In this document: positions 8,973 to 18,179 of the stretch, one piece after another
Layout of the letters: each line of letters begins with the position of its first letter
Numbering within the stretch: the stretch's first letter is position 1
Assembly: GCF_018362975.1 (NCBI RefSeq)
Contig: NZ_CP074371.1
Span: 2,356,001-2,420,000, forward strand
Direction of reading: 5' to 3'
DNA: 64,000 bases
DNA from: Nocardia tengchongensis
GTDB lineage: Bacteria; Actinomycetota; Actinomycetes; Mycobacteriales; Mycobacteriaceae
Made by a program: the position numbers and the translations under genes
The notes under the pieces: model-generated
The model's input: the letters and a program-made list of their open reading frames with translations, nothing else
Told to the model about the DNA's origin: nothing
Databases searched by the model: none

Positions 8973-9347
8973 ATGCTGGACATCCCGGTCGACCACCACT
9001 CGACGGTCCCGCCGTATGAGCAGCTGCGCCAGGGCATCATCGCCCGGGTGCGCTCCGGCGAGCTGGCCGCCGGGACCAAGATCCCCACGGTCCGGGCGCT
9101 GGCGGCGGCGCTGAAGCTGGCCCCGAACACGGTGGCGCGCGCCTACCGCGAGCTGGAGCAGGACGGCATGCTCGAAACCCGCGGGCGGCTGGGCTCTTTC
9201 ATCGCGTCCTCGGGTGACCCGACCCGCGACCTGGCCGGCCGCGCCGCCACCGAGTACGTGGCGGTGATCAGGCGACTGGGCTTGGACGACGGTGCGGCGG
9301 AGCGCTACCTGCACGCCGCACTCGGTGAAACCGATACGGCGTCATAG
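8973..9347 (+). CDS. GntR-family transcriptional regulator (YtrA-like, short)
   Basis: This regulator has 124 residues. The N-terminal GntR winged helix is recognisable in [19 protein letters not shown], then [25 protein letters not shown] and a GSFIA wing. The C-terminal part is only about 50 residues, as in the YtrA subgroup, whose members often control neighbouring transporters or enzymes. It starts 7 nt after the arcA stop and is probably cotranscribed with it, so control of arginine deiminase is possible. ATG 8973 is the first sensible start. Confidence 0.85.
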   Translation: MLDIPVDHHSTVPPYEQLRQGIIARVRSGELAAGTKIPTVRALAAALKLAPNTVARAYRELEQDGMLETRGRLGSFIASSGDPTRDLAGRAATEYVAVIRRLGLDDGAAERYLHAALGETDTAS

Positions 9348-9349
9348 CC

Positions 9350-10957
9350 TTATCGCCAGCTGGGCAGCCACAGGTGGTCGTGCCAGTTGCCCGGCGTGAT
9401 GGGCATGCCCGTGAGGATCGGCCAGAGCCAGATGAAATTGGCGATGACCAGCGCCAGGTAGAGGCAGACCAGCAAGAGCCCCAACCCTTGTCGTTCACTG
9501 GGCGGGGTGGCCAGCTGCCAGCCCGGCGCGCCGGAGAGCCGGCGTCCGCTGGGCGGGGCGTGGCCGAGGATGTCGCCGAGCGCGAGCGCCACGCCCATGG
9601 CCAGGAACGGGGCCAGTGGCACCGCGTAGAAGAAGTACATCTGCCGGTCCAGGTCCAGGAACCAGGGCAGGATGCCCGCCCCGTATCCGACCAGGACGGC
9701 GGCGTAGCGCCAGTCGCGTCGCACCGCGCTGCGCCACAGCGCCCAGCCCAGCATGGGGAACGCGACCCACCACAGCGCGGGCGTGCCGATCGCCATGACG
9801 GCCTTGACGCAGGCGGCCTGACCGCAGCCCTTCACGTCGCTGTCGGCGTAGTAGTAGAGCATCGGCCGCAGGCCCATGGGCCAGGTCCACGGCTTGGATT
9901 CCCACGGATGGTGATTGCCCGCCGAGTTGGTGAGCTCCTTGTGGAAGTTGAGGACTTCGCCGCCGTAGTACCAGAGTCCGCGCAGCGCGCCGGGCACCCA
10001 GGAGAAGTCGCCGCCGCGCCCGACCCGCGACCCGACCGCGTACCGGTCGTAGCTGGTCTCGCTGGCGAACCAGCCCCAGAAGGACAGCAGGTAGACGAAT
10101 ACGGGGATGACGACGAGCGCGTAGACGGTCGGCCCCAGATCGCGGACCCGGACCCCGGCCCAGGGCCGGCGCACCCGGTAGCCGCGGCGGGCGGCGAGGT
10201 CGAAGGCCAGCGAGAGCGCGGCGAATCCGACGATCCAGTACGCGCCGGACCATTTGGTGCCGCAGGCGAGTCCGAGCATGAGGCCTGCCCCGAACCGCCA
10301 CCAGCGCACCCCGAATCGCGGCCCGAACTCGGTGTCGTCGATGCGCCCCTCGGCCGCCACCCGTGCCATTCGCGCGCGAATGTCGTCGCGGTCCACCACC
10401 AGGCAGCCGAAGGCCGCGGTGACGAACAGCGCCTGGAAGATGTCGAGCATGCCGATGCGGGAGGACACGAAGGTGAGTCCGTCGCAGATCAGCAGGATGC
10501 CGGCGAACGCGCCGATCAGCGTGGACCGCGTCATTCGCCGCACGATGCGGATCACCAGCAGCACCAGCAGGGTTCCGGAGACCGCGGCCGTGAACCGCCA
10601 GCCCCAGGGGCTGTATCCGAAGAGGGCCTCGCCGAGCGCGATCATCTGCTTGCCGACCGGCGGGTGCACCACCAGCCCGTAGCCGGGGTTGTCCTCGATG
10701 CCGCCGCCGGTGAGCACCTGCCAGCCCTGCGGCGCGTAGTGCTTCTCGTCGAAGACCGGCGTGTGCAGGTCGGTCGGATAGTTCAGCAGCAGGAACCGGG
10801 TGACGGCGGCGATCGCGGTGAGGAACAGCGTGACCACCCAGCCGCGCGCCCAGTCCGTGGGCCCGAAGTCGGGTGAGGGGACCAGCGGGGCCGGACTCGA
10901 CAGCGCCGCCGTCTCCGCCTCCACCGCTGCGGGTCGCACGTCGGTTACCTGGGTCAC
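9350..10957 (-). CDS. pmt: Polyprenyl-phosphate-mannose--protein mannosyltransferase (GT39)
   Basis: This multipass membrane glycosyltransferase of about 535 residues O-mannosylates secreted proteins using polyprenyl-phospho-mannose. The catalytic acidic motif lies in the first extracytoplasmic loop (PVFDEKHYAPQGW), followed by HPPVGK and many transmembrane helices, and it ends with a conserved WLP region. It corresponds to Rv1002c and is divergent from rsmI, as in M. tuberculosis. GTG 10957 (start VTQVTDV) was chosen. An in-frame GTG at 11014 would add 19 residues without resemblance to a signal. The gene matters for Sec-exported glycoproteins, which may include the lipoproteins and hydrolases in this window. 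Confidence 0.88.
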   Translation of the reverse strand: MTQVTDVRPAAVEAETAALSSPAPLVPSPDFGPTDWARGWVVTLFLTAIAAVTRFLLLNYPTDLHTPVFDEKHYAPQGWQVLTGGGIEDNPGYGLVVHPPVGKQMIALGEALFGYSPWGWRFTAAVSGTLLVLLVIRIVRRMTRSTLIGAFAGILLICDGLTFVSSRIGMLDIFQALFVTAAFGCLVVDRDDIRARMARVAAEGRIDDTEFGPRFGVRWWRFGAGLMLGLACGTKWSGAYWIVGFAALSLAFDLAARRGYRVRRPWAGVRVRDLGPTVYALVVIPVFVYLLSFWGWFASETSYDRYAVGSRVGRGGDFSWVPGALRGLWYYGGEVLNFHKELTNSAGNHHPWESKPWTWPMGLRPMLYYYADSDVKGCGQAACVKAVMAIGTPALWWVAFPMLGWALWRSAVRRDWRYAAVLVGYGAGILPWFLDLDRQMYFFYAVPLAPFLAMGVALALGDILGHAPPSGRRLSGAPGWQLATPPSERQGLGLLLVCLYLALVIANFIWLWPILTGMPITPGNWHDHLWLPSWR

Positions 10958-11094
10958 GCCGTCGATCGTAAGCGAGCCGGGCCCCCGAGTCCCGCCCCGG
11001 TGAGTCACCGCCACTCCGCGGCGACCCTCGGGGCCGGTTCCCGCGCCCGCGCCGGTAGGTTCGGCAGGTGTCTCGGAATGGAACTGCGGAACAG

Positions 11095-11949
11095 ATGAGC
11101 GCCGACGCCGGTGCGCCCGGTCGGCTGGTTCTGGCGGCGACGCCGATGGGGGATATCGGCGACGCCTCGCAGCGGTTGCGGGACGCGTTGTCCACCGCGG
11201 ACATCGTGGCCGCGGAGGACACCCGGCGGACGCGGACGCTCGCCAAGGCCCTGGAGCTGGAGATCTCGGGCCGGGTGGTGAGTTTCTACGACCATGTGGA
11301 GACCGCGCGGATTCCCATGCTGCTCGAGGAGATCGCGGCCGGGAAGACCGTCCTGCTGGTCACCGACGCGGGGATGCCGTCGGTCAGCGATCCGGGCTAT
11401 CGGATGGTGGCCGCGTGCGTGGAACGCGACCTGCCGATCACCTGCCTGCCGGGCCCGTCCGCGGTGACCACCGCGCTGGCGTTGTCCGGTCTGCCCGTCG
11501 AACGCTTCTGCTTCGACGGGTTTCCGCCGCGTAAATCCGGTCAGCGCAAGGAGTGGCTGCGCACGCTGACCTCGGAAGCCCGCGCGGTGGTGTTCTTCGA
11601 GGCTCCGCACCGGCTCGCCGACTGCCTGGCGGACGCGGTCGAGGTGCTGGGCCCGGACCGGCGCGCCGCGGTCTGCCGGGAGCTCACCAAGACCTACGAG
11701 GAGGTCGTGCGCGGCACCCTGTCGGAGCTGGCGGCCTGGGCGGTCGAGGGCGCGCGCGGTGAGATCACCGTCGTTCTCGAAGGCGCGCAGCCGGTTTCGG
11801 CCGCGCCCGCCGATCTGGTGGGCCAGGTCGAGGCGCTGATCGCGTCGGGTCTGCGCCTGAAGGACGCCTGCGCGGAGGTGTCCGCCGCCACCGGCGCCTC
11901 GCGTCGCGAGCTCTACGACGCGGTGCTCGCGGCGCGCTCCGCCGAATAG
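11095..11949 (+). CDS. rsmI: 16S rRNA (cytidine1402-2'-O)-methyltransferase
   Basis: RsmI methylates the ribose of C1402 in the 16S rRNA P site using SAM. The protein of about 284 residues has the tetrapyrrole-methylase fold signature RLVLAATPMGDIGDAS, AAEDTRRT, VTDAGMPSVSDPGY, LPGPSAVTTALALSG, FEAPHR and RELTKTYEEVVRG in the expected order. ATG 11095 was chosen, with GGA about 6 nt upstream. A GTG at 11068 would add nine residues. It is divergent from pmt and equals Rv1003 in the conserved backbone. Confidence 0.93.
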   Translation: MSADAGAPGRLVLAATPMGDIGDASQRLRDALSTADIVAAEDTRRTRTLAKALELEISGRVVSFYDHVETARIPMLLEEIAAGKTVLLVTDAGMPSVSDPGYRMVAACVERDLPITCLPGPSAVTTALALSGLPVERFCFDGFPPRKSGQRKEWLRTLTSEARAVVFFEAPHRLADCLADAVEVLGPDRRAAVCRELTKTYEEVVRGTLSELAAWAVEGARGEITVVLEGAQPVSAAPADLVGQVEALIASGLRLKDACAEVSAATGASRRELYDAVLAARSAE

Positions 11950-12031
11950 CGGTTGTCCGGCGAGTGGGGCCACTGAACAGGGTGGGCCGATGCCGCGCCG
12001 GGGCGGGCCGCCGCTGTTACAGTCCCCGATC

Positions 12032-13264
12032 ATGGTGCATGAGACAGCCGCTCCGGCAAGCGAATTGGCGCGGGAGCCATTCGAGCTGACCGAGGACTTC
12101 TATCAGCACCCGCACGCCGCCTACGACCTGCTGCGTGAGCGCGGGCCGGCGCATTTCGTGCGTTTCCCGGATGGCGGAACCGGTTGGCTGATCACCGATT
12201 TCGAGGCGGCCAAGGCCGCGTTCCTGGACCCCGCGATCAGCAAGGCCCTCAAGTCGGAGGGCGCGCGGGCCGCGCTCGGCGGTGACGCCGCGGGCGCGGC
12301 CATGTTCGGCGACATGATGCTGTTCTACGACCCGCCGACGCATACCCGGCTGCGCACCCTGGTCAATCGCGCGTTCAGCGGCCGCGCCGTGCGCGAACTC
12401 GCCCCGCGCATCGGCGAATTGGCCGATGCCCTGCTGGCGGACCTGGCCGCGGACGCCGCCACCGGTCAGGATCTGCTGGACCGCTACGCGTTCCCGCTGC
12501 CCATGCTGGTCATCTGTGAACTGCTCGGCGTCCCGAACGAGGAACGCGACAACTTCCGGGCCTGGTCCACGACGCTGGTGAACGATGACGAGCCGGCCGC
12601 GGCGCGCGGCGCGGCGGCCCAGCGATTCGTCGCCTACATCGACGCGCTGATCCGGGCCAAGCGCGAGACCCCCGCCGAAGACCTGCTCTCCGAACTGATC
12701 TCGGTCAGCGAGGACGGTGACCGGCTCTCGCACGCCGAGCTGATCAGCATGGTGTTCCTGCTGTTGGTCGCGGGTTTCGAGACCACCGTCAATCTCATCT
12801 CCAACGCCGTCGCGATCCTGTTGACCGACACCGAAGTCCGCGCGACGCTGGCCGCCGACCCCGGCCGCGTCCCGGATTTCGTGGAGGAGGTGTTGCGTTT
12901 CGAAGCGCCCGCGAGCGAGGGCACCTTCCGCTACACCACGGCTCCGGTGATGCTGGCCGGCGTCGAAATCCCGGCGGGGCAACGGGTTCTGGTGTCGATG
13001 GCCGCCGCTGACCGCGACCCGGCCCGCTTCCCCGACCCGCACCGGGTGGACCTGGACCGCGCCGACAAGAACCATCTCGCGTTCGGTCACGGCATCCACC
13101 GGTGTGTCGGTGCGCCGCTGGCGCGCATGGAGGGCGGTGTCGCCCTGACCCGCCTGCTCGCGACCTATCCGGACCTGGAGTTGGCCGCGGCCGCGCAGTT
13201 GTCGTGGCGTAAGTCGCTGATCGTGCGCGGACTCACCGCGCTGCCGGTGCGGCTGCGGCCCTGA
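12032..13264 (+). CDS. Cytochrome P450
   Basis: This soluble heme monooxygenase has 410 residues. It shows the I-helix motif LLLVAGFETTVN (AGxET), the K-helix ExxR region in VEEVLRF and the heme-thiolate loop FGHGIHRCVGAPLAR with the Cys ligand. The length is normal for bacterial class I P450s. Substrate and redox partners are unknown, and no ferredoxin gene is adjacent. It lies between rsmI and a TetR regulator 150 bp downstream on the same strand. It might belong functionally to the catabolic cluster that begins at 14.1 kb, but this is only positional. Confidence 0.93.
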   Translation: MVHETAAPASELAREPFELTEDFYQHPHAAYDLLRERGPAHFVRFPDGGTGWLITDFEAAKAAFLDPAISKALKSEGARAALGGDAAGAAMFGDMMLFYDPPTHTRLRTLVNRAFSGRAVRELAPRIGELADALLADLAADAATGQDLLDRYAFPLPMLVICELLGVPNEERDNFRAWSTTLVNDDEPAAARGAAAQRFVAYIDALIRAKRETPAEDLLSELISVSEDGDRLSHAELISMVFLLLVAGFETTVNLISNAVAILLTDTEVRATLAADPGRVPDFVEEVLRFEAPASEGTFRYTTAPVMLAGVEIPAGQRVLVSMAAADRDPARFPDPHRVDLDRADKNHLAFGHGIHRCVGAPLARMEGGVALTRLLATYPDLELAAAAQLSWRKSLIVRGLTALPVRLRP

Positions 13265-13416
13265 CCGGTCGAGGGTCCGCGCTTCCGCTGACCGGAATCG
13301 TCACCCGGGCAGGTGAGCGCTGAGGGGCACCATGGCACGGTCGGTCGGGCTCGGCGGCGGGTAATTTTGGGCTGAGACGACAACGACGGCCAGACATCAC
13401 ACACGGAGGGACCGCT

Positions 13417-14019
13417 GTGCCACGCATCGCCGAGGACCGGCTTCCGGCCCAGCCGAGTTCACCCGAGCAGGAGTCGCGTCGTCAGGCGATCCTGCGTGCC
13501 GCGGCGCACCACGGGGCCGAAAAGGGCTTGGAACGGGTCCAGATGCACGACGTCGCCAAGGACGCCGGGGTGGCGATCGCCACGTTGTACCGCTATTTCC
13601 CGTCCAAGACGCACCTGTTCAACGCATTGTTGTCCGACCGCGTGAAGCATCTCGCCGAGACCACTCCGCTGCCCGGCCCCGGCGTCGACCGGGTGCAGGC
13701 GGTCAGCGATCTGCTCGTCGGGGGCGGCCGCGAGCTGCTGTCGCGACCGTTGCTCGCGCACGCGATGCTGCAGTCGAATCTCGCCGCCGTCGCTCAGGCC
13801 GGCGGTGTGGTGACCAACCGCTTCAGCGGCTTGATCACCCAGCTGCTGGGGGTCGAACACGCCAGCGACGCCCAGGTCCGCCTGGTGCGCATCACCGAGG
13901 CGGCCTGGTACGGGGTGCTCAATGCGGCGCTGAACCACCACATCACCGCCGAGCAGGCCGAGGAGGACACCCGGGTGGCGTGCCGGAAGCTGCTCAGCGG
14001 TATCGAGGAACTGGCGTGA
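13417..14019 (+). CDS. TetR-family transcriptional regulator
   Basis: The protein has 200 residues with an N-terminal TetR helix-turn-helix at about residues 22-66 (VQMHDVAKDAGVAIATLYRYFPSK). The HTH resembles that of the sterol repressor KstR, but the ligand-binding half is different. GTG 13417 follows a good GGAGGG Shine-Dalgarno. It precedes the F420-type oxidoreductase by 80 bp on the same strand and may regulate the catabolic cluster or the P450. Confidence 0.85.
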   Translation: MPRIAEDRLPAQPSSPEQESRRQAILRAAAHHGAEKGLERVQMHDVAKDAGVAIATLYRYFPSKTHLFNALLSDRVKHLAETTPLPGPGVDRVQAVSDLLVGGGRELLSRPLLAHAMLQSNLAAVAQAGGVVTNRFSGLITQLLGVEHASDAQVRLVRITEAAWYGVLNAALNHHITAEQAEEDTRVACRKLLSGIEELA

Positions 14020-14098
14020 CGATCGCCCCACCGGGGATGTCTCGCTCACCGAAAACCTTCCACTTGCGGTGCCGCACAGCTCCGTAGCATCGCCGAGC

Positions 14099-14980
14099 AT
14101 GAAATACGCGATCATCGCCCCTGCTGCCGCGGGCACCAGCGCCGATCCCGCTTGGATCTCCGGCTTCGCCAAGCATGTGGAAGCGTGTGGCTTCGAGTCT
14201 CTGGTCGCCATCGAGCACGCCGTCGTGATGAGCCAGTACTCCAGCGTCTATCCCTACGCGTCGTCGGGAAAGATGGAGCTCCCGGACGACTGCGACATTC
14301 CCGATCCCCTCGAACTGCTGGCGTTCCTGGCGGGCCAGACCACGACGCTCGGCCTGGCGACCGGCGTACTCGTGCTGCCCAATCACCATCCCGTGGTGCT
14401 GGCCAAGCGGCTGGCCACCCTCGATCGATTGTCGAACGGGCGGCTGCGGGTCGGCATCGGCATGGGTTGGATGAAGGAGGAGATCGAGGCCTGCGGAGCC
14501 CCCTTCGAGGCCCGCGGTCGACGGGCCGACGAGCAGCTGGAGGTGCTCGCCAAATTGTGGGCCGAGACCGGCGAGACCGGCGTCGACCACAAGGGTGAGT
14601 TCTTCAGCTTCCAGTCGGCGATGTGCTACCCGAAGCCGGTCCGGGCCGGCGGTGTGCCGATTCACGTCGGCGGCCACACCAAGGCCGCGGCGCGCCGCGC
14701 GGGACGATACGGCGCCGGGCTGCAACCGCTGGGAGTCGCCGGTGACCAGTTGGCCGCGCTGGTCGCGCTGATGCACGAAGAGGCGACCCGGGCAGATCGC
14801 GACCCCGCGGAGCTGGAGCTGTCGTTGGGCCACATGGTCGCCCGTATCGACCCCGATCGTGCCGGCCGCCTCGCCGAACAGGGCGCCGATCGGATCCTGC
14901 TGGCCCCGACCCCGACGGCGGATCTGGACCAGGCGATGGACGAGCTGTCGGCCTGCGCGCAACGGCTGGGCCTGTCATGA
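14099..14980 (+). CDS. LLM-class (probably F420-dependent) oxidoreductase
   Basis: This is a luciferase-like TIM-barrel flavin/F420 oxidoreductase of 293 residues. Typical segments are FESLVAIEH, LATGVLVLPNHHPVVLAKRLATLD, GRLRVGIGMGWMKEE and GGVPIHVGGH. Mycobacterial homologues use F420 on lipophilic substrates, but the cofactor cannot be proven from sequence here. It ends in a 4-nt overlap with the SnoaL-like gene and is the first gene of the plus-strand catabolic region. ATG 14099 has no strong Shine-Dalgarno but gives the family's usual N-terminus (MKYAII). Confidence 0.88.
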   Translation: MKYAIIAPAAAGTSADPAWISGFAKHVEACGFESLVAIEHAVVMSQYSSVYPYASSGKMELPDDCDIPDPLELLAFLAGQTTTLGLATGVLVLPNHHPVVLAKRLATLDRLSNGRLRVGIGMGWMKEEIEACGAPFEARGRRADEQLEVLAKLWAETGETGVDHKGEFFSFQSAMCYPKPVRAGGVPIHVGGHTKAAARRAGRYGAGLQPLGVAGDQLAALVALMHEEATRADRDPAELELSLGHMVARIDPDRAGRLAEQGADRILLAPTPTADLDQAMDELSACAQRLGLS

Positions 14981-15453
14981 CCGCGCTGACCATTCATGAC
15001 CGAATCGCCTTGCAGGACCTCGTCCACCGGTACGCGGAAGCGGTCGACGAGCGTGATATTGCCAGGGCCGCAGCACTTTTCACGGGTGGCGGGGTGCTGG
15101 AGCTGCCGAATCCGCCGGCCTCTCTCGACCCGGTCGTCTCCCATACCGGGATCGACGCGGTGACCGCGGCACTGCTCGCCGTGGCCGCCGTGCCGGTGAC
15201 ATTCCACGCGATCGTGGGCGCCGTCTTCGATCCCGGGCCCACCGCGGCGACGGCCGTCGGGCGGGTCACGTGCACCGCCCATCACCTCACCCGGCGCCAC
15301 GGCAAGGACGTCGACCTGGTCTGGCACATCATCTACCGCGACCTCTACCGCAGTACGTCCGCCGGCTGGTTGTTCGCACGTCGCCGCCTGCATGTGGCAT
15401 TCATCGAATCCCGGTCGGTGGCGGCGATGCGGGCGCCGGGCCCGACGAGGTAG
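14977..15453 (+). CDS. SnoaL-like/NTF2-fold protein
   Basis: This 158-residue cone-shaped NTF2-like protein belongs to the SnoaL_4 type. It has DRIALQDLVHRYAEAVDERD at the start, a TFHAIVGAVF strand and a C-terminal GWLFARRRLHVAF strand. Members are small isomerases, hydratases or ligand-binding proteins. The ATGA overlap with the LLM oxidoreductase implies coupled expression and related substrates. The exact activity is unknown. Confidence 0.75.
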   Translation: MTALTIHDRIALQDLVHRYAEAVDERDIARAAALFTGGGVLELPNPPASLDPVVSHTGIDAVTAALLAVAAVPVTFHAIVGAVFDPGPTAATAVGRVTCTAHHLTRRHGKDVDLVWHIIYRDLYRSTSAGWLFARRRLHVAFIESRSVAAMRAPGPTR

Positions 15454-15540
15454 GCGTCGCCGAACCTGCGCCCCGGCAGCACCGGTGATCAGCTGCCGCC
15501 CAACGACTTTCGTCTCCACCTGTCCCGAGGAGCTTCACGC

Positions 15541-16389
15541 ATGTCTTCGTCTCGTCCCACCGCACTCGTGACCGGCGCCAGCCGAGGTATCGGCCGCGCC
15601 ACCGCGCTGGTGCTGGCCGGCTCCGGATTCGACGTCGCCTTCACCGCGCGCACCGTGGTGGAGGGCGAAGGGACCGTGCCGGCCCGCACTACCCGGGAAG
15701 GGGAGGTCAGTTTCGGAGTGCCGGGAAGTCTGGCCACCACCCGCGCCGAGATCGAGGCGCTGGGAGCGCGCGCGTTGCCGTTGCGAATGGACCTGGCGGA
15801 TCCGGCCTCGGTGACAGCGGCGGCAGCGGAGTTGCTGGACCGCTGGGGAGCCCCGAACCTGGTGGTCAACAACGCCATTCTGACACAGCCGCACGCCCGG
15901 TTCCTCGAGCTGGATCTCGATGATCTGCGAGAGTCGCTGGAAGCCAATCTCATCGAGCAGATCCGCCTGACCCAGGCGCTGCTGCCGGCGATGATCGACG
16001 CCGGCTGCGGCACGATCGTCAACCTGTGTTCGGGCTCGGCCGTCGTCGATCCGCCGGCCCCACCCGGCGAAGGAGGTTGGGGCCTGGGCTATTCGGCGGC
16101 GAAGGCGGGTTTCGGTCGCCTGGCCGGCGCGGTCAACGCCGAGCATCGCGGCGACGGGATCCGCGCGTTCAATATCGAGCCCGGATTCGTCATCACCGAA
16201 TCGGGCGCTGCTCGAGGCGGCACCGCCGATATCAAGGCCAGCGGCTTCACCGGGGCGCCCGCGGACGCGTCGGGCCGGGTGATCGCCTGGCTGGCCTCGG
16301 CCCCGCACACCGAAACCGACCGACTCCTGGGGATTTTGATCAACGCCCCCCGGCTCGCCAAATCCTTGGGCACGAACACACCAAAGTAG
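15541..16389 (+). CDS. Short-chain dehydrogenase/reductase
   Basis: This is a classical SDR of 282 residues with TGASRGIG, VNNAI, NLCSGSAV (catalytic Ser region) and YSAAKAG (Tyr/Lys). The insert around residues 40-70, between beta-2 and alpha-2, is longer than usual. It lies in the catabolic cluster and could be a hydroxyacyl or hydroxysteroid dehydrogenase. A strong hairpin directly downstream separates it from the acyl-CoA dehydrogenase operon. Confidence 0.85.
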   Translation: MSSSRPTALVTGASRGIGRATALVLAGSGFDVAFTARTVVEGEGTVPARTTREGEVSFGVPGSLATTRAEIEALGARALPLRMDLADPASVTAAAAELLDRWGAPNLVVNNAILTQPHARFLELDLDDLRESLEANLIEQIRLTQALLPAMIDAGCGTIVNLCSGSAVVDPPAPPGEGGWGLGYSAAKAGFGRLAGAVNAEHRGDGIRAFNIEPGFVITESGAARGGTADIKASGFTGAPADASGRVIAWLASAPHTETDRLLGILINAPRLAKSLGTNTPK

Positions 16390-16424
16390 GTTTTCCGCCG
16401 ACGAATTCCACAACGAACCGCCTC

Positions 16425-16461
16425 GGGCGGCGCCGTCGATAGACCATCGACGACGCCGCCC
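16425..16461 (+). terminator. Strong stem-loop between SDR and acyl-CoA dehydrogenase genes
   Basis: A 16-bp stem with one mismatch (GGGCGGCGCCGTCGAT at 16425-16440 against 16446-16461) closes a 5-nt loop. There is no T-tract, so it may be a Rho-assisted terminator or an mRNA-stabilising hairpin. Confidence 0.5.
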
Positions 16462-16572
16462 TGTCTGGCGTTCGCTGACGGTCCGCGACCGCCCATCGCA
16501 TCCCAAATGCCTTGTCCCGGTGAGCAGAAGGGCCGATTGCGGGTTCTCGCCTCGACAGCAGAATGACGACCC

Positions 16573-17733
16573 ATGGATCTGCGAGAGACGACCCAGCAGC
16601 GGGCCCTACGCGGAGAGCTGCGCGAGTATTTCGCCCGACTCCTGCCCCCGGCGCAACGTCGAGAGGTGGCCGAGGCCGGCGCCGGCGGGCCGCGCTTCCG
16701 CGAGGTGACCCGCATGCTCGGCCGGGACGGCTGGCTCGGCGTCGGATGGCCGCCGGAGTACGGCGGCCGGGGGTTGACCGCCGAGGAACAGTTCATCTTC
16801 TACGACGAAATTCAGCGCGCGGGAGTGCCGTTCCCCCTGGTCACCATCAATACCGTGGGCCCGGCCCTCATGCAGTACGGCACCGAGGAGCAGAAGGCCA
16901 GTTTCCTGCCGGGCATGCTCAGCGGCGAGATCGTGTTCGCGATCGGCTACACCGAACCCGAGGCGGGAACCGACCTCGCGTCCCTGCGGACGCGCGCTGT
17001 CGCCGACGGTGACGGGTTCGTCGTCGACGGCGCCAAGATCTTCACCACCGGCGGCAATACCGCCGACTACGTGTGGCTGGCCTGCCGCACCGACCCCGAA
17101 GCCCCTAAGCATCAAGGCATCTCGATCCTGATCGTGCCCTGTGATGATCCGGGCTACTCCTGGACCCCGATCAACACCGTCGGCGGCATGACCGTCACCG
17201 CCACCTATTACTCCGGTATCCATGTCCCCGCGACCGACGTCGTCGGTGAGGTCAACGGCGGCTGGCGGCTGATCACCACCCAGCTCAACCACGAACGGGT
17301 GGCGCTGGCCGCCCTGGGCGGCCGGATGATCCAGCTGTGGGAGGAGACGCTCGCCTGGGCTCGGGACACCGGCGCGGTCGAACAGCCTTGGGTGCGGCGC
17401 GAATTCGCTCGCACCCACGCGCGGCTGGAAGCGATGCGGCTGATGAACCATCGGCTCGCCGCCGAGGTCGGGGACGGCACCCTGAGTCCCGAGAAAGCCG
17501 CCGCGGCAAAGGTTTACGGCACCGAAACCCATATCGACCTGCAGCGGTCGATGAGCTTCGTGCTCGGCGCCGGTGGACGGCTCCGGCCGGAGGCGGCCCG
17601 GGCTGCGCTGCACGGACAGGTCGAGCAGCTGTCCCGGCAGGGCATCGTCAACACCTTCGGCGGTGGAGTCAACGATGTCCTGCGCGACATGGTCGCCACC
17701 GGCGCCCTGGGCCTGCCCCGAGGTGCGCGATGA
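16573..17733 (+). CDS. Acyl-CoA dehydrogenase, ChsE2/FadE29-like
   Basis: This FAD enzyme of 386 residues matches the length and many segments of steroid side-chain FadE29 (ChsE2, about 387): GYTEPEAGTDLASLRT, VWLACRTDPEAPKHQGISILIV, GYSWTPI, GWRLITTQLNHERV and a C-terminal TFGGGVNDVLRDM. Known ChsE1-ChsE2 enzymes are alpha2-beta2 heterotetramers that oxidise the shortened steroid side chain. The ChsE1-like partner lies two genes downstream. The stop overlaps the DUF35 gene by 4 nt. The substrate is inferred to be a branched or cyclic acyl-CoA, but no ring-degradation genes are present to prove a steroid. Confidence 0.85.
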   Translation: MDLRETTQQRALRGELREYFARLLPPAQRREVAEAGAGGPRFREVTRMLGRDGWLGVGWPPEYGGRGLTAEEQFIFYDEIQRAGVPFPLVTINTVGPALMQYGTEEQKASFLPGMLSGEIVFAIGYTEPEAGTDLASLRTRAVADGDGFVVDGAKIFTTGGNTADYVWLACRTDPEAPKHQGISILIVPCDDPGYSWTPINTVGGMTVTATYYSGIHVPATDVVGEVNGGWRLITTQLNHERVALAALGGRMIQLWEETLAWARDTGAVEQPWVRREFARTHARLEAMRLMNHRLAAEVGDGTLSPEKAAAAKVYGTETHIDLQRSMSFVLGAGGRLRPEAARAALHGQVEQLSRQGIVNTFGGGVNDVLRDMVATGALGLPRGAR

Positions 17734-18179
17734 ACCACGAATTCTCCGACGGCGCCGGAGCGGAAGTCCGCGAGCTCCGCCCGCGGCCGGCGATCAACCT
17801 GGACAACCAGTTCTGGTTCGAAGGCGCACGCCGCCATCAACTTCTGGTGCAACGCTGTGCCGCGTGCCGATCACTTCGGCACCCACCCGGTCCCCAATGC
17901 CCGCGGTGTCAGTCCTTCGACTGGGGCACCGTGCAGGCCACGGGCCGGGCCACCCTCTACTCCTGGGTCGTGGCGCACCATCCCCGCCATCCCGCCTTCG
18001 ACTACCCGCTGATCGTGGGGCTCGTCGAGCTCGAAGAGGGAACCCGGCTGATCACCAATCTCGCCGACGTCGCCGTCGCCGACCTCGAAATCGGCATGCC
18101 GCTGACCCTCCGCTGGTTCGACGCCGATTCCGAGCTGAGCCTGCCGGTCTTCGGACCGGCCACTACCGAGGAACGCTGA
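17730..18179 (+). CDS. Zn-ribbon/OB-fold (DUF35) protein, ChsH2 C-terminal-like
   Basis: The protein of about 149 residues has a rubredoxin-like Zn ribbon with two CxxC pairs (RCAACRSLRHPPGPQCPRC) followed by an OB fold. DUF35 domains bind Ltp2-type thiolase-fold aldolases and are needed for their activity. In the steroid igr operon the DUF35 domain is fused to a MaoC-like hydratase domain (ChsH2). Here it stands alone. It is coupled by 4-nt and 1-nt overlaps to the flanking acyl-CoA dehydrogenases and is the expected partner of the Ltp2-like protein downstream. Confidence 0.85.
   Translation: MNHEFSDGAGAEVRELRPRPAINLDNQFWFEGARRHQLLVQRCAACRSLRHPPGPQCPRCQSFDWGTVQATGRATLYSWVVAHHPRHPAFDYPLIVGLVELEEGTRLITNLADVAVADLEIGMPLTLRWFDADSELSLPVFGPATTEER

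Noticed and set aside
9374..10876. 500-codon plus-strand frame opposite pmt
   Set aside because: It is a shadow of the pmt codon pattern in high-GC DNA; its composition is Gln/Arg/Gly-rich with no motifs.
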